A stretch of DNA of 64,000 bases, taken from positions 1,922,001-1,986,000 of the forward strand of contig JAFEKR010000005.1 in assembly GCA_019022495.1 (NCBI GenBank). The letters run 5' to 3'. The position numbers and the translations under genes were made by a program. Source of the stretch: Epichloe hybrida. Its lineage: Eukaryota > Ascomycota > Sordariomycetes > Hypocreales > Clavicipitaceae. Under the pieces are notes generated by a model. The model saw nothing but the letters and a program-made list of their open reading frames with translations, was not told the origin of the DNA and made no database searches. This document shows positions 10,560-23,177 of the stretch, one piece after another; within the stretch, counting starts at the first letter, position 1; every line of letters begins with the position of its first letter.

Positions 10560-12861
10560 TTATCTTCTCCCTCTAATTATTATAAAACAACCCTTTAAAC
10601 CCTCTAACCATTAGCTTAACCTTTATAACCTTTGTAATAGTTATTATCCCCCCCTAAGCAAATTATTTCCTTAATATAATAAGGGATTCTTTTAATCCAA
10701 GCTTACACCTATTTTTAAGGTATTTCTTCCTATGCTTTCTCCTAAGCTTCTATAGCTTCTTTCTAATTCTTTAGGGCACCTTTATAGGTTATAGTAACCT
10801 TTAAATACCACTAAGCAAGTTTAATCGCGTTTAAATTAGGGGAATTCCCTAGCTATAGCAGCTTCTTAACCCCCTAAGCATTATAGACTAACTATTAATA
10901 GCTATAAGTATGTGAGGGGGCCTTATCTTCTTATACCACTATATTTAGTATTGAAATGTAGGAAGCTAGTTGCTAGCTGGCAACAGCTGTACAGGTGCAA
11001 GCTCTACGGTCAGGGACTAATAGGGCCGCAACGTTAAATCAATTAACGTAACATAACGGAAGGTTATAGTAGTTATTAACTAATAGAATTTAATTTAAAT
11101 TACTTTTATAATATCTTATAAAGTAATAGAATTAATTTTAAGTACGTTATATAGGTAATGCGGCTATTATTAGTTAAGAGAACTAGCTATCTAGCTAGTT
11201 AAAAAGATTTTCTTTCTCTTATAGACTTACTAACTATATTAGAGAATCTAGGCCGCTAGCAGGGTCTTATAGGCTACTTTTGATTTTCTGTAAAATTTAT
11301 TTATATATAAAAACTAAAAAATTAACTTACTATTATACTAGCTAGTAACCTATATACACTAACTTTTAGTTAAAAAATAACCTTATATAAAGAGAAAGCC
11401 TTATCTTTAAGCTTTAATTTACTATATATAAAACTTTTGTATAACCTTTAGATAAAGAGAAAATTACTATTAAAGATAGCTATAGGGTAAGTCACGTGTA
11501 GGGTAACCTACTTACGTCACCCTAGCTTACGTTACCCTAGCTTACCTAATTACTAGTGGCGTAGTTATAGCTATACTTATAGCTATAATGTAATTAACTA
11601 ATTAGTTATTCATATGGTTAGACATAGCTGTTAATAGCTACGACGTAGCTATTGATGGCTACCTTCGCGACTGTTAACAGCTGCAGTGCAGCTGTCAGGC
11701 TTGCAATGCAAGCTAGTAATAAAAAGGTTCTTTAACTAGAAAAGGGCTAAAAATAGGTCTTATTTTTAACATTTAGCCTCTTCTTCTAATATTCCTTTAC
11801 AAAGGGAAGTAGCTTCTTATTCAGAATCTCCTTCTAATATTAGTACTAGTTAATCCCCTTATTACCTTTCTTCCCTTTTATCTATTACTTAAGCTTCCTA
11901 TTCTTTTTATTCTAATTTTACTTTAGCTTCTAACTAGGCTTATTACAAAGGCCTAGCTAGTTAATTCCTAATATTAGAAGCTACTCTTTATAATAAGCAG
12001 GTTCTAGCTCCTTATTTAACTCTTAAATAACCTAATTAGCTTCCTTCTTCTCTATAGGGGTCTCTAGCTTCTAATAGTAGTAAGGACCCTTCTAATCCTA
12101 GCTAAACGCACCCTAGAATATAAACTCTATTAATCCCTTCTATTGCTTATAAATACAGGTCTTTACTAAGCTCTCTATTAGTTATTACTATATATAATAC
12201 CCTCCCCTTTAATATAATAAGATAATTACTATTTTATTAGTCTAAATAATATTCTTCTAGTCCTTAAGGGTCTAGTAATAGTAAGGTAGAATTCTAGCCT
12301 AGCTTTCTTTATCTAGGCTATTAGACTTACTTTTCTTATTAGCTTAGTCTTTAAAAACCCTAAATATTTTAAAGTTTATAAGATTATTAATATTAAAGCA
12401 TAAGTTCCTTCTTAACTAAGCTTAGTAGCTAAATTAGTACCTATTCTTTCCCTTTTATAATAGTCTTTAGTAACCTTTTTAATAAGCTTAAATTATATTT
12501 CAGGATTATCTATAAAGAAAGGTTTACTAGACTATTTAGTATTAATTATATACTTTATATTAATATAGAAAGGTTAAATTATATAATTAAATCCTTAATT
12601 ATAAGCTTAACTAAAGATTTAGTATATAGTCTTTAGACTAATCCCTAGAGTATAAGTAATCTTATGGTTTAGTATCCCTTAAGCTTTTATAAGTAATATA
12701 TAGGCCCTATCCGCTACTATTAAGGTTTAAGCTATTATAGAAAGAGTAAAGATAGAAGTAGCTAGGTAAAAGAAGTAAAATAAGGGTAAAGCTAGCTAAC
12801 TTTAGTAATAGTTATATTACTAGTAGTAAAAGTAAGCAAAGAGAGAGGAACTAGAGAAAAG
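10560..12861 (-). pseudogene. Tc1/mariner transposase relic (main part)
   Basis: Minus-strand translation is full of stops but keeps family landmarks. Near 12000-12130 the strand reads a GAFS..KGP.Y segment followed by EKKEAN..I.ELNKELEP, as in fungal DDE transposases. Near 10811-10850 it reads a degraded SPDLN.IE..W motif that carries the third catalytic region, and a Lys/Glu-rich tail follows at 10660-10800. The frame is interrupted by a solo copia LTR (10949-11771). The 5' end of the gene was cut off by Gypsy-5 and now lies at about 56087-56146. Changes from the expected codons are mostly G-to-A or C-to-T. Confidence 0.75.
10949..11771 (-). repeat. Solo LTR of the Copia-1 family (copy A), TSD TTTAG
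   Basis: This is an 823-bp copy of the Copia-1 LTR in reverse orientation, beginning TATTGAAAT and ending TTAACA as written. It is bounded by a perfect 5-bp duplication TTTAG at 10944-10948 and 11772-11776. It sits in the Tc1 transposase relic. It is more RIP-mutated than copies B, D and E. No internal region is present, so it arose by LTR-LTR recombination. Confidence 0.92.
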
Positions 12862-12866
12862 GTAAG

Positions 12867-13133
12867 TATTACGACTATGGTTGGAAAGATATAAACGGAG
12901 TAAAGGCTAAGGTTCTTAGTTATAGCTAGAGAGCTACTACTTAGGGGTAGGTATATAAAGGTCTTAAACTCTAACCTCCTATATCTCTTATAGGTAGTCC
13001 TTATCTAAATACCTTACTATATATATATAGCTATCTAGTAGCTACTTAGTTATCCGTGTAAGCTAAGGCTTCTCTAAGGGCTCTATTATATAACTATCCT
13101 ATCTATAACTCCCTAGCCTTTATGCTCCTAATA
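12867..13133 (-). repeat. Gypsy-5 3' LTR
   Basis: This 267-bp LTR aligns over its whole length with 55815-56081 and with the solo LTR at 39740-40006, with transition differences. Seen on the minus strand, a purine run (AGGGGGGTAG, from 13134 on) sits directly before it, as expected for a polypurine tract. Confidence 0.88.
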
Positions 13134-13552
13134 TACTACCCCCCTAATATATAATTATCCTTAATTATAAAGAGCTGCTTAGCTAGTGTATGTTTATTAT
13201 ATATAACCTATAGTAATATTTATATTACTAGCTATACTATTAGTACGTAGTATTATGTTTACTTTAAATAATAAGGTAAATATTATTAAGACCTAGGCAA
13301 TCCTTCTTATAATATCTAGATTATAGATAGTTACACACTCACTACTTTATTACCTCTAATATATATACCTCTATCTAATAAGTTATTAGCGCTAAGTAAG
13401 TAAACTACCTATATTAAGTTTTATAATTAGGTTAAATAGATAAGGTAATGCACACTATTAAAATAAATAACTTCTTATCTAATATTAAGGATATTATATT
13501 AGGTATAAAGAATTATAAAAAACCTTTGCATAAACTTCCGCACCGCTCTAAA
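13134..13552 (-). pseudogene. 3' remnant of Gypsy-5 pol
   Basis: This AT-rich stretch between the Gypsy-5 3' LTR and the LINE should contain the end of gypsy pol. No domain could be read. It is shorter than the roughly 1 kb expected between the integrase core (ending at 50745) and the LTR, so some sequence may be missing. The right edge at about 13552 is a guess from the rise in GC and from the word AAAGG near 13547, which also begins the right part at 50745. Confidence 0.4.
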
Positions 13553-13649
13553 GGTCCGGAATTGCCTCTAAAATACAAACCACATTAATATTTAAATTCC
13601 TTACCTCTGTTTACCCCTGCCTATAATATCATATTATAATAGAGCTAGT

Positions 13650-15055
13650 AGCGGGAGTGTAGATATGCTAATAGTAATTAACTTAGAAGAAAGGGGGCTA
13701 GCATAGAGCTACTACTACCTAAATATAGGAATAGGATAGTTTAATATTTAAAGTGGTAAGAATAACCTTATAATAGACTAGAACTAATTTAAATATCTAG
13801 ATAATATAAAATACTATAATAAAATTATAAGCCTTATCCCTAGTAATAAAGTTACTTAGGTATAGTATATTACTAAAGCTATTACTAAATAAGTAGTAAA
13901 CTATGCCTAAGCTAAAGTAAAGGTAATAAACTATAATAATAGTAATATTTACACTACTAAAGAAGCTCTTAAATAAGCCCTTAAAGAGGCTATTAAAGAA
14001 GGAGCTAAAGGAAGTAACACTCTAACCTAGGTAAGTATTACCGCTAGCCTAGCCCCTAAATAAATAAATAGCTTACCTCCCTCCCTTTAAATCCCTAGTA
14101 AATAAGACTAAGAGGTACTTATTAAAGGAAACACTATCTAGGAATCGCTTTAGTCTAGGGGTATAGAAGATATAGTAATAATAGTAAATAAAGCTATAGG
14201 CTAGACTATAGTAATAGTAGCTAGAAGACTCCCTAGCAGGGATATAATTATTATCTTTAAAGGAAATACTACCTAATATAGAGAAAACTAAAAATAGATT
14301 ACTAAAGTATTTAGGCTAGAGGTAACCCTTTACTATTATATACTTAGTGTTATTATTAAAGGATTCCTAACTAAACATGCCTCTCTTAAGAACCTAGTAA
14401 TAGAAATTAGAAAGGCTAATAAGGTAAATATAGTAAAGGTAATAGCAAGATAACCCTAGGGTAAAGGCGCCTAAAGAACTACTCTAATACTAGGCCTAGC
14501 TAAAGTAAAAGATACTAATAAGATATACTAAGATAGTATAGTTTTTAAAGTAAAGCTTTTCTAAACTAAACTATATAATAAGACCCTATAACCCTAATAG
14601 TGCTATAATTACTTCTAAACTAGCTATATAGCTAAGTTTTATAAGGTAATACTAAGGTATAGTAAGTATAGAGCTAGCTATTATAAGGATAGAGAGTCCT
14701 CTTACCTAGTAAAAGATAGATAGGTAAAAGAGAACTATATTCTATGCTCTAGACCACACCTAGCCTAGTTAAGGGACTATCCTATCCTAAAAGAGAAGTA
14801 AAATACTACTAAAGTAAGATATCTTAAATAGCCCTCTTACTTTACTACCCGCTCCCTAAGTAAAGGCTTAACTATACCCTATAAGAGACCTAGTATAGTA
14901 GTAAAACCTATTATTATAGTAAGTAAAAAGAGAGAATACCCTATAAATATAGAATAAAGCGCTAAATAACTAAGATTAGGAAGTATTAGATAGTATGCGA
15001 AGTAACTTAAAGCTAGAATAGAGCTAGCATAAAATAGTAGTAACTAATAACCCCC
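13650..15055 (+). pseudogene. LINE ORF1 relic (gag-like, zinc knuckles)
   Basis: The frame is broken by many TAG/TAA codons. A cluster near 14598-14760 reads CYNY..SYIAKFYK..RYSKYRASYYKDRES, which is a CCHC-type knuckle array with several Cys-to-Tyr changes (TGC/TGT to TAC/TAT, G-to-A). Upstream is a Lys/Glu/Ala-rich N-terminal part. The product would bind LINE RNA. Confidence 0.6.
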
Positions 15056-15059
15056 CTAA

Positions 15060-18000
15060 TTAATATAATAATATTATAAGTCCTTTTCTAGAATATAAAT
15101 AAGAAGAATAAACTAGTATATATAGCGCTCTATTACTAGACTAATATAGATATAATTATAATCTAAGAATAGGAATATATAAGAAACCTATAGCCCCTAG
15201 CACTAGGCCTTGCCTAGTTTTAACTTATATATTATAATAGATATAATATAGTATATATAAATAAGAAACATAGAGTAAGGTTATAGTTAGCCTAGGGAGG
15301 GACTAACTAGTTACTAGTAAAGCTATAAGGAGTTAATATTTACTCCCTTTACTTAGAGGGATATAGTAATAACTAGAATACCCTTATTTATATAATTAAC
15401 CTAGAGAAGCCCTATAACTAAAGCGTATTTATAGGTAACTTTAACTAAAAGCACCCCCTCTAGGATAAGCTAGATAGGAAAACTAATAAAGCAAACAAAC
15501 TACTAGAGTTTATAGACTAGTAAAGGCTTAGACTTATTATACCCTAGGGTAAGCCTATAAGATAATATAAAGATAATAGAGATAGTACTATTAATCTAGT
15601 ATAGGCTATACTAGATATTAGAGTTTACTATAAAGGCACTAAGGATATCCCTAGATCTAACTATATCCTATAACTAATTAGTATCTTTAATAAATAGTAG
15701 GAAGCTATCCCCTAGGTCCTTAGATATATATAGGGAGCTATAAACTAACTACATATAAAGGCAAAGACTATAATTAGACTTTAGCCTAAGAATACGCTAG
15801 ACCTATATAATAAAGAGGGAATAGATAACTATATAATATAGCTTATTATAAGCTTATAATAGATTATAGATAAGGTAATCCTAAAGAAGGCCTAGGGACT
15901 CCCTAGCCTAGAGGTATAGTATTGAAATTTAGGGAGCTAGTTGCCAGCTGGCAACAGCTGTACAGGTGCAAGCTCTACGGTCAGGGACCAATAGGGCTGC
16001 AACGTTGAATCAATCAACGCAACGCAACGGAAGGTTATGGCAGTTATTAACTAATAGAATTCAATTTAGATCACTTTTATGATATCTTATAGAGCAATAG
16101 AATTGATTTTAGATACGTTGTACGGGCAATGCGGCTGTTGTTGGTTGAGAGGACTAGCTATCTAGCTAGTTAAAAAGATCTTCTTCCTCTCATAGACCTA
16201 CCGACCGTATTGGTGGATCCGGGCCGCCAACGGGGTCTTATGGGCCACTTTTGATTTTCCGCAAAATTCATTTGTATGCAAAAACCAAAAAATCGACTCA
16301 CCACTATACTAGCTAGTAACCCGTATGCACTAACTTTTGGTCTAAAAAATAACCTTGCATAAAGAGAAAGCCCTATCTTTAAGCTTTAATTTGCTATATG
16401 TGAAACTTTTGTACGACCTCTAGATAAAGAGAAAATCGTTGTTAAAGATAGCTATAGGGTAAGTTATGTGTAGGGTAACCTGCTTACGTCACCCTAGCTT
16501 ACGTCACCCTAGCTTACCTAATTACTAGTGGCGTGGTTATAGCCACACTTGCAGCTATAATGCAATTGACTAATTAGTTATCCACACGGTCGGTCGCAGC
16601 TGTTGACAGCTGCGACGCAGCCATTGACAGCTGCCCTCGCGACCGTTGACAGCTGCAGTGCAGCTGTCAGACTTGCAAAGCAAGCTAGTAATAAGAAGGT
16701 TCTTTAACTAGAAAAGGGCTAAAAATAGGTCTTATTTTTAACATATAGTAGTTAAGGAAAGCCTAAGAGTTAGTTAGTAAAGTAAGGTAAGCTAAGAGAT
16801 AATAGAGACGCTAGAGAACTAACATAAACTAGTAAGCCTATACTAAGGCAAATAAGGACTAAGAACATGTTATAAGGGAAGAGAAAAGAAATATATAGAG
16901 GGATGTATTATAAAAGGCTAATATATAGGAAAAAGATAGAGAGGTCTAGAGGCTTAAGAGATAAGCCTAGCTTTAAAGCTAGGCCCCCCTAGAGCTCCCT
17001 AGACTCCCTAAGCTAGAAAGAAGCAAAAATAACCCTAACCTAGCTACTATATATAATAATAAGGCTAGTATACTAGCATAAAGATTCTTCCCTAAGCTAA
17101 TAGTAAACCTCTTATATATACTAGACCTCTCCTTCCTAGAGCTAGAAAACACACTATTACTAAATAAAGAATAATTTAGGTAAGAGAAGATTAATAATAT
17201 TCTAGTAAACATAGCTAGTTAGAAGGCACTAGGGGATAATAAACTCCTAGCAGGCCTTATTAAAGCCTATAATAACCTAGCTAAAGATACTATAGCTAGG
17301 CTCCTAAATATAGTCCTAGAAATAAAATACTTCCTAGCTTACTTCTAAACTATAAGGGTAGTAGTAATTAGGAAACCTAGCAAAACTACTAAGGAAATAA
17401 GGAGAGCTAATATATAAAGACTAATCTTACTACTTAATATAGTAGGAAAGATTATAGAAGTAGTAATAGTAAAGTAACTTATAGCCTTTACTAAGGTAAA
17501 GGGGCTACTCCCTAAACTTTAAATAAGTAATAGGATAAATAAATTAATAGAAACTATAATAAGAGTCCTTATTAAATACATTAGGGAGGCCTAGGGTAAG
17601 GGTAGTATTACCTTACTAGTGTAAATAGATATATCTTTAGTGTTTAATAGAGTTAGCTACCTATACCTAATATACTTGCTTATAAAGATAGGAGTCTTAT
17701 AATAGCTAATAGTAGTAATATAAAGCTTCCTTATAAATAGAATAAGCTAGCTTAGCTTTAATAGAGAACTCTCTAGACTATTTATAATTAAGGCTAGCAC
17801 CCTATAGGGTTTACCCTTTTTTTTAATTCTCTTCTTACTTTACTTAGTAAAGCTTTATATTTACCTCTAGGCTATTCTAAGTATAGTAGCTATAGGATTT
17901 ATAGATAATATAAATATAGTAGCCTTTAGTAAGAATATAGTATAGACCTAGAGGAGACTAGAAGCTATATAAAAGATTTATAAGAAATAGATAAAGTAAG

Positions 18001-19189
18001 TAAGAGTTAAGTTTAACCTAGCTAAAACTAAACTTATATACTTTAGTAAGTCCTATAGACCTCCCTAGGCTAGAGTCTAACTTAAAGTAAAGGAGATAGT
18101 GCTTATAAAATTATATAAATTCCTAGGAGTATAAGTTAATAGAAAACTTAACTAAAGTGCCTATAGAAATATCCTTAAGGGTAAGTTAGCCTAGTAGTAG
18201 CTTACACTCTCTAAGCTAGTAGTATTAGCCTAGGGATATAGCTTTAGAGATACTAGACTTCTATATATATAAGTAATCTAGCCTATCCTTACCTATAGAG
18301 CAAGCGCTTACTACACCCTTACTAAAAAGGGGGGAAAGCTAAGAGAAGTAGTAAAAAGCTTTATAGTAGATTAATTAGCTTACCTCTAGATTATTATAGG
18401 GGTATTTAAGGCTATACTTATTATATAACTAGAGGTTAAGACTTACGTCCCCCCCCTTAACCTTTACTTAAATAAGATAAAGTAAAGGTTTAAAGATAGA
18501 ATTATTAATAGTAGGATAGCAAGGATAATCTAAGCTATAGCTAACTTAGTTATAATAGTATTACATTATAGAAGAAGACCCCTACCTATTAATAATAAGC
18601 TAGATATAGATATAGATAAGGAATAGAAGAAATGTTAGGAGAACTAGTATAATAAGGAGAGGCTAGCCTGGAGTAAACGCGTTAGAGAACTAACTAAAGA
18701 CTAACTACTCTCCTATAACCTAAAGGAAATCTAGGAATTTTATACTAATATAGATAAGTATGTCTCTTTAATAATTATCTAACTATATATAGGAAAGATA
18801 GGCCTAAATAAGTTTCTATTCTAAAGAAAGGTTCCTAGGGTGGTTTTACCCCTATGTAGCTATGGTTAAGCTATAGAAGACTAATACTACGTACTAGTTA
18901 ATTATAGCAAATATAACTATAGGCAACCTTAGTAGTAATAGCTTACTAACGCACGGGAGGTAAGGCTAGCCCTAAATAAACCTTAAAAAGCAAAATATTT
19001 AGCTAAATAGTTTCTTAGTATAAGATAACTCTAATATTACTTATTAGCATAGGAGCTAGCTATAAGATAGCTTAGAATACCTCTAGACCTAGGCTAACTT
19101 TATTAATAGATAGAAAACCTCCTAATTATAAATCTAGTATAAGGGATAGAATAGATAGTATAGGCATAGAGGTAGGCTAGGGGGGGGAC
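15060..19189 (+). pseudogene. LINE ORF2 relic (endonuclease, reverse transcriptase, C-terminal zinc motif)
   Basis: The apurinic-type endonuclease region lies at about 15100-15900. After the solo LTR the reverse transcriptase runs from about 17400 to 18100, with the QIGNR motif near 17520 and the catalytic YADD-like motif degraded to FIDN near 17896-17910. Near 18278-18330 it reads a YGASAWYTP-like segment, and near 18395-18460 GVFKAILI..LEV.TYVPPLNLYL, characteristic of fungal LINE post-RT sequence. A Cys/His motif (PLCSYG, 18853-18915) follows. Stops occur every few codons. Confidence 0.7.
15920..16743 (-). repeat. Solo LTR of the Copia-1 family (copy B), TSD TATAG
   Basis: This 824-bp reverse-oriented LTR is flanked by a perfect TATAG duplication (15915-15919 and 16744-16748) and inserted in LINE ORF2. 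It is one of the best preserved copies. It keeps five CAGCTG palindromes between 16597 and 16665 and two TGACGTAAGC-type words near 16485-16510. Confidence 0.93.
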
Positions 19190-20953
19190 TAATTTTATAA
19201 TTTATAATTATAATAAAGAATATTTAGGTCTAGAACCATTATTAGATTAATTTTAACTATAAACTCTAGGTATTATAAGTCCTACTAGCCTACTACTACC
19301 CTTACTTTAAACTAAAATTAAGCTACTACCTTATTCCTTCTCTAGAAGAGGGGTTATACCTATAGCTACCTAGTTATAACTTTTCATAGGGATAATAGTA
19401 AGTAAGAGATAGTTTATCTTTACTATATATATATTAAGGTATGTAAGCTAAAAGATAAGCTTAGTATACTATTTCTTAGAGAAACTAGCCTAGTCTAGGC
19501 TTACTACTAAGGCGCTTTATTTTTTCTTTACCTAATTACTAGTATAAAGCTTCTTAACCTAGTCCTAGAAGCCTTCTAGAGTCTATTAAGGAGAATATTA
19601 AAGCTAGAATAGACTTACTACTAGGCTAGAGTAGACTTACCTTACCCCTATTAGCTATAAAAGCCTAGGTCTTAACTAACTACTAGTGCTTATTTTAGTT
19701 ACTAGATATATTTAGCTATACAGCAGATTAGACATAGAACCAAGCTAGAATAAAGGTAATTATTACCTAGTGGTATTAATAGTTCTAAACCTAATAGTTA
19801 AAACACGTATTAGTAGCCGCCCCTATCTAGTGAGTTAGCCCTATTACTAAGCTAGAGTAAGGCTAACCTACTAATAATAAGATAGCACTAATACCTAAGG
19901 TTCTAAATTAAATAAGACTTATAGGATATATATTAGACTTCTCTTAGTATACTAAGCTAAGGTAAATTAGTAGCGGACTAGGCCTAGGATAGAGGTAAAT
20001 ATAACTTATAGACAGACCCTTTTTCATTACCTACGTGTATTGCTTCTTAGTTATAGACTTCCTTAGGAAGTTCTTATACTTATGGGATTCCTAGGTGAAT
20101 TAGAGTTAGATAAGTAGCAACACTAGAGTACTTATAGCTTCTAGCGCTATTATGCTAGATTTATTCTAAATCTATAGTAAATATTAGTAAATAACCTAAC
20201 CCTAGCCTAGGATAGCCTTAAATAGCTAGAAAGAAAAGAAAAACCTATAGGAAGTTTAATATAAAGAGAAGAAAGAGACTAGGACCCTAGGGGGGGGAGA
20301 GCTCTCTTTTATACCTATAGAGGGGGGGGGGGGATAATTTAAATAACTTACTTAAAAATAAAGCATAATATAATTAATAAATCTAATAACACACAAGTAA
20401 TCTTAACCTAGGACTATACTAGTCTAGGGCTATAACTACTCTCCCCCTATGCTAATTAAATAAAACTAAGTGCTTAGACTTTACTAGATATATAAGGCGA
20501 AGGTAAGCTAGAGATAGCTAAAAAGTAAGGCTATAGAAGAGTTAGCGTAAAAGTGAATATAAAGTAAATTAACACTATAAATCTAGATTTACTTTACCCT
20601 AGCCTAAAGCAAAGAGACTTAGAATAGATATATAATTATACTAAAATAGGACTAGAAGGGGCTTATTTTATATATTTTTCCTTTCTTTTTTCTTTTTAAT
20701 AGGATAAGGCTAGTATAAGCTAGTAATAAACACCTAAAATAGGAAACACACTAAGCGGCGCAGACCTATTACAAGGCTAGCGCTAGCCTATGCACAGACG
20801 TAAGGGGGTTTTTCTTCCTAGTATAGGGTTTTCCCTTTTAACTTAGTAGTAGGAGTACTAGTAATAGCCATCTATAGAGCTAACTAGCGTAAATAATATA
20901 TATAAGGATATTATATTAATCTTATTAGGAGTTTAAAGCTAGTATATGTATTT
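19190..20953. other. Unresolved RIP-mutated tract with G runs
   Basis: This 1.76-kb AT-rich stretch lies between the end of LINE ORF2 and Copia-1. It holds runs of 7-12 G (about 19178-19186, 20290-20297 and 20322-20334), a pyrimidine tract near 20680-20697, and a less mutated piece near 20755-20870. I recognise no domain on either strand. It could be the 3' region of the LINE or a further small element. It continues beyond Copia-1 at 36269. Confidence 0.4.
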
Positions 20954-20958
20954 ACTAG

Positions 20959-21782
20959 TGTTAAAAATAAGACCTATTTTTAGCCCTTTTCTAGTTAAAG
21001 AACCTTCTTATTACTAGCTTGCTTTGCAAGTCTAACAGCTGCACTGCAGCTGTCAACGGTCGCGAGGGCAGCTATCAATGGCTACGTCGTAGCTATTAAC
21101 AGCTGCGACCGACCGTGTGGATAACTAATTAGTTAATTGCGTTATAGCTACAAGTGTAGCTATAACCACGCCACTAGTAATTAAGTAAGCTAGGGTAACG
21201 TAAGCTAGGGTGACATAAGTAGGTTACCCTATATATAACTTACCCTATAGCTATCTTTAATAATGATTTTCTCTTTATCTAGAGGTTATACAAAAGTTTT
21301 ATATATAGCAAATTAAAGCTTAAAGATAAGGCTTTCTCTTTATATAAGGTTATTTTTTAAACCAAAAGTTAGTACATATAGGTTACTAGCTAGTATAGTG
21401 GTAAGTTAATTTTTTGGTTTTTGCATACAAATGAATTTTATAGAAAATCAAAAGTAGCCTATAAGACCTTATTAGCGGCCTAGATCCACTAATATAGTTA
21501 GTAAGTCTATAAGAGAAAGAAAATCTTTTTAACTAGCTAGATAGCTAGTCCTCTTAACTAATAATAGCTGCATTACCTATATAACGTATCTAAAATTAAT
21601 TCTATTACTTTATAAGATATTATAAAAGTAATCTAAATTAAATTCTATTAGTTAATAACTACTATAACCTTCTGTTACGTTACGTTAATTAATTTAACGT
21701 TACAGCCCTATTAGTCCCTAACCATAAAGCTTACACCCGTATAGCTGTTGCTAGCTGGTAACTAGCTCCTTATATTTTAATA
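20959..21782 (+). repeat. Copia-1 5' LTR
   Basis: It starts TGTTAAAAATAAG and ends TTTTAATA, the RIP form of TTTCAATA seen in the 3' LTR. The likely primer-binding site follows directly (GGTTATAAGCCTAGCTC). It is more mutated than the 3' LTR. Confidence 0.92.
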
Positions 21783-21848
21783 GGTTATAAGCCTAGCTCT
21801 ATCACTATAGATTCCGTTTAGGTTACTTTATGTGCGAATATAAAAGAC

Positions 21849-22083
21849 TTCCCTTCTATAAAAAAGGAAGGATCCATAAGATAAAAGCTTTTTCCCTTCT
21901 ATAAAAAGGAATTAATTACGAATAAAGAAGCTTTTCCCTTCTATAAAAAGGAATTAATTATAGCTATAGAAGACTTCCCTTCTATAAAAAAAGGAAGGAT
22001 ATGCGAAAAAGGAAGTAATTCCCTTCTATAAAAAGGAATTTCAGTATAATATAAAAGCTTTTCCCTTCTATAAAAAAGGAAAA
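21849..22083 (+). repeat. Six hairpin-forming repeats in the Copia-1 leader
   Basis: The word TTCCCTTCTATAAAAA-GGA recurs six times with a period of about 42 bp (starts near 21849, 21891, 21934, 21975, 22019 and 22061). Each copy can fold, since CTTCC pairs with GGAAG around an AT-rich loop. The array sits between the primer-binding site and gag, where packaging or translation signals of retroelements lie. Confidence 0.8.
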
Positions 22084-22089
22084 TAGATA

Positions 22090-23165
22090 CTAAAGGAAAG
22101 GGAAAGGGACCTATTATCCCTGACCCTAGTGCGTAAGAGGTTCTAAATAACTAGCTAAAAGAGCAGGCTATTAAGCAACAAGCAACTATAGACTAGTTAT
22201 TAGAGAAGCTAGAAAGCCTATCTATAACTGTAAATAGTTGTATAGAGGGTGTGAAATCTAATAAGCCCGCTAGTTAGCAGTAAGATTAGCAGCCTATTTA
22301 AGAAAATCAAGCTGAATCTAGCTCTGTACAAGCAACCTTTAATAATTCAATTATTAAGGAATTTAATAAAAGGGTTTATAGTTTTCCAGAGATTACTAGG
22401 CTTAAAGGAGCTGAAAATTTCAAACAATGGAAACAAGCCCTAACTATCCAATTTAGAGCTTTAGGCATGCCTAATTTTCTAGATAATCCGGAGAGTTCTA
22501 GGGCGCTAGGGGATCCAGATTAAGCTATTATCCTTATATTATTAAGGGATAGTTATACGGAAGGACCCTAAGCCGCTATAACTTAGTAAAAATCACCTAA
22601 AGAAGCCTATAATTTACTTGTAAGGCAATATTCACATAGCGTTAAAATCCAGAGGGGGTCCCTATACTTAGAATTTCATAACCTGAATTTTTAAGAGTTT
22701 AAGGGGACTTTAGAATCCTTTAATGCAGTCTTTAATAATCTACTAGCTAGATTATCGATTTCTAGGGTCCTGATTGCTCCTATAGATTAGGTTAATTAAT
22801 ATCTTTAATCCCTAAAATTAACCTTCCCTTAGTGGGCTAAGAGGTAATAATTTAGCATGCGCATGAATAGGGCTATAGGGGCTCCCCTAGAAGCCCTAAA
22901 TCTTTAATTTTTAATGGCAGACCTTCTAGCAGAATAAAGGGATAAATCATCTATGGTATTCAAAGCCCTGAATTATAGGGCTAAAAACCTTGAAAAAGGG
23001 GCTAAGGATAAAGACAAAGCCCCTAAGGATTAGAAGAAGAAAGGAGGCTCTAAAGAAAATAAGGGCTCTTCTAATTCTAATTTTTCTTCTAATAAGAAGA
23101 AGAAGAAGAAGAAGAAGCAAAAAGGTTAAAAATCAGATAAGAAGGATAATAAAGAGACCTCTGGA
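22090..23165 (+). pseudogene. Copia-1 gag relic
   Basis: A recognisable segment near 22380-22500 reads LKGAENFKQWKQALTIQFRA, the conserved part of fungal copia Gag. The end (22980-23130) is extremely Lys/Ser-rich, including an (AAG)n run near 23090-23115, and would be a basic nucleic-acid-binding tail. Several TAA/TAG stops interrupt it. Confidence 0.7.
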
Positions 23166-23177
23166 GAGGGATCTTTT

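Larger units (their letters stand above)
13553..19189 (+). mobile_element. Tad-like non-LTR retrotransposon (LINE), RIP-degraded
   Basis: A plus-strand element has a first ORF with zinc-knuckle remains and a second ORF with endonuclease, reverse transcriptase and a C-terminal cysteine/histidine motif. The 5' edge is uncertain; a less AT-rich leader at about 13530-13640 may be its 5' region. The 3' edge is not defined, because the tract to 20953 is unresolved. It is interrupted by a solo copia LTR (15920-16743). Order of domains and the RT and post-RT sequence match the fungal Tad1 clade. Confidence 0.72.

Noticed and set aside
16979..17212. 77-codon minus-strand frame in the LINE
   Set aside because: It is antisense to LINE ORF2 and arises from RIP-altered sequence.
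21849..22083. CRISPR-like array (regular repeats with spacers)
   Set aside because: Only six short, AT-rich repeats inside a eukaryotic retrotransposon leader; spacers are themselves similar and there is no cas gene context.
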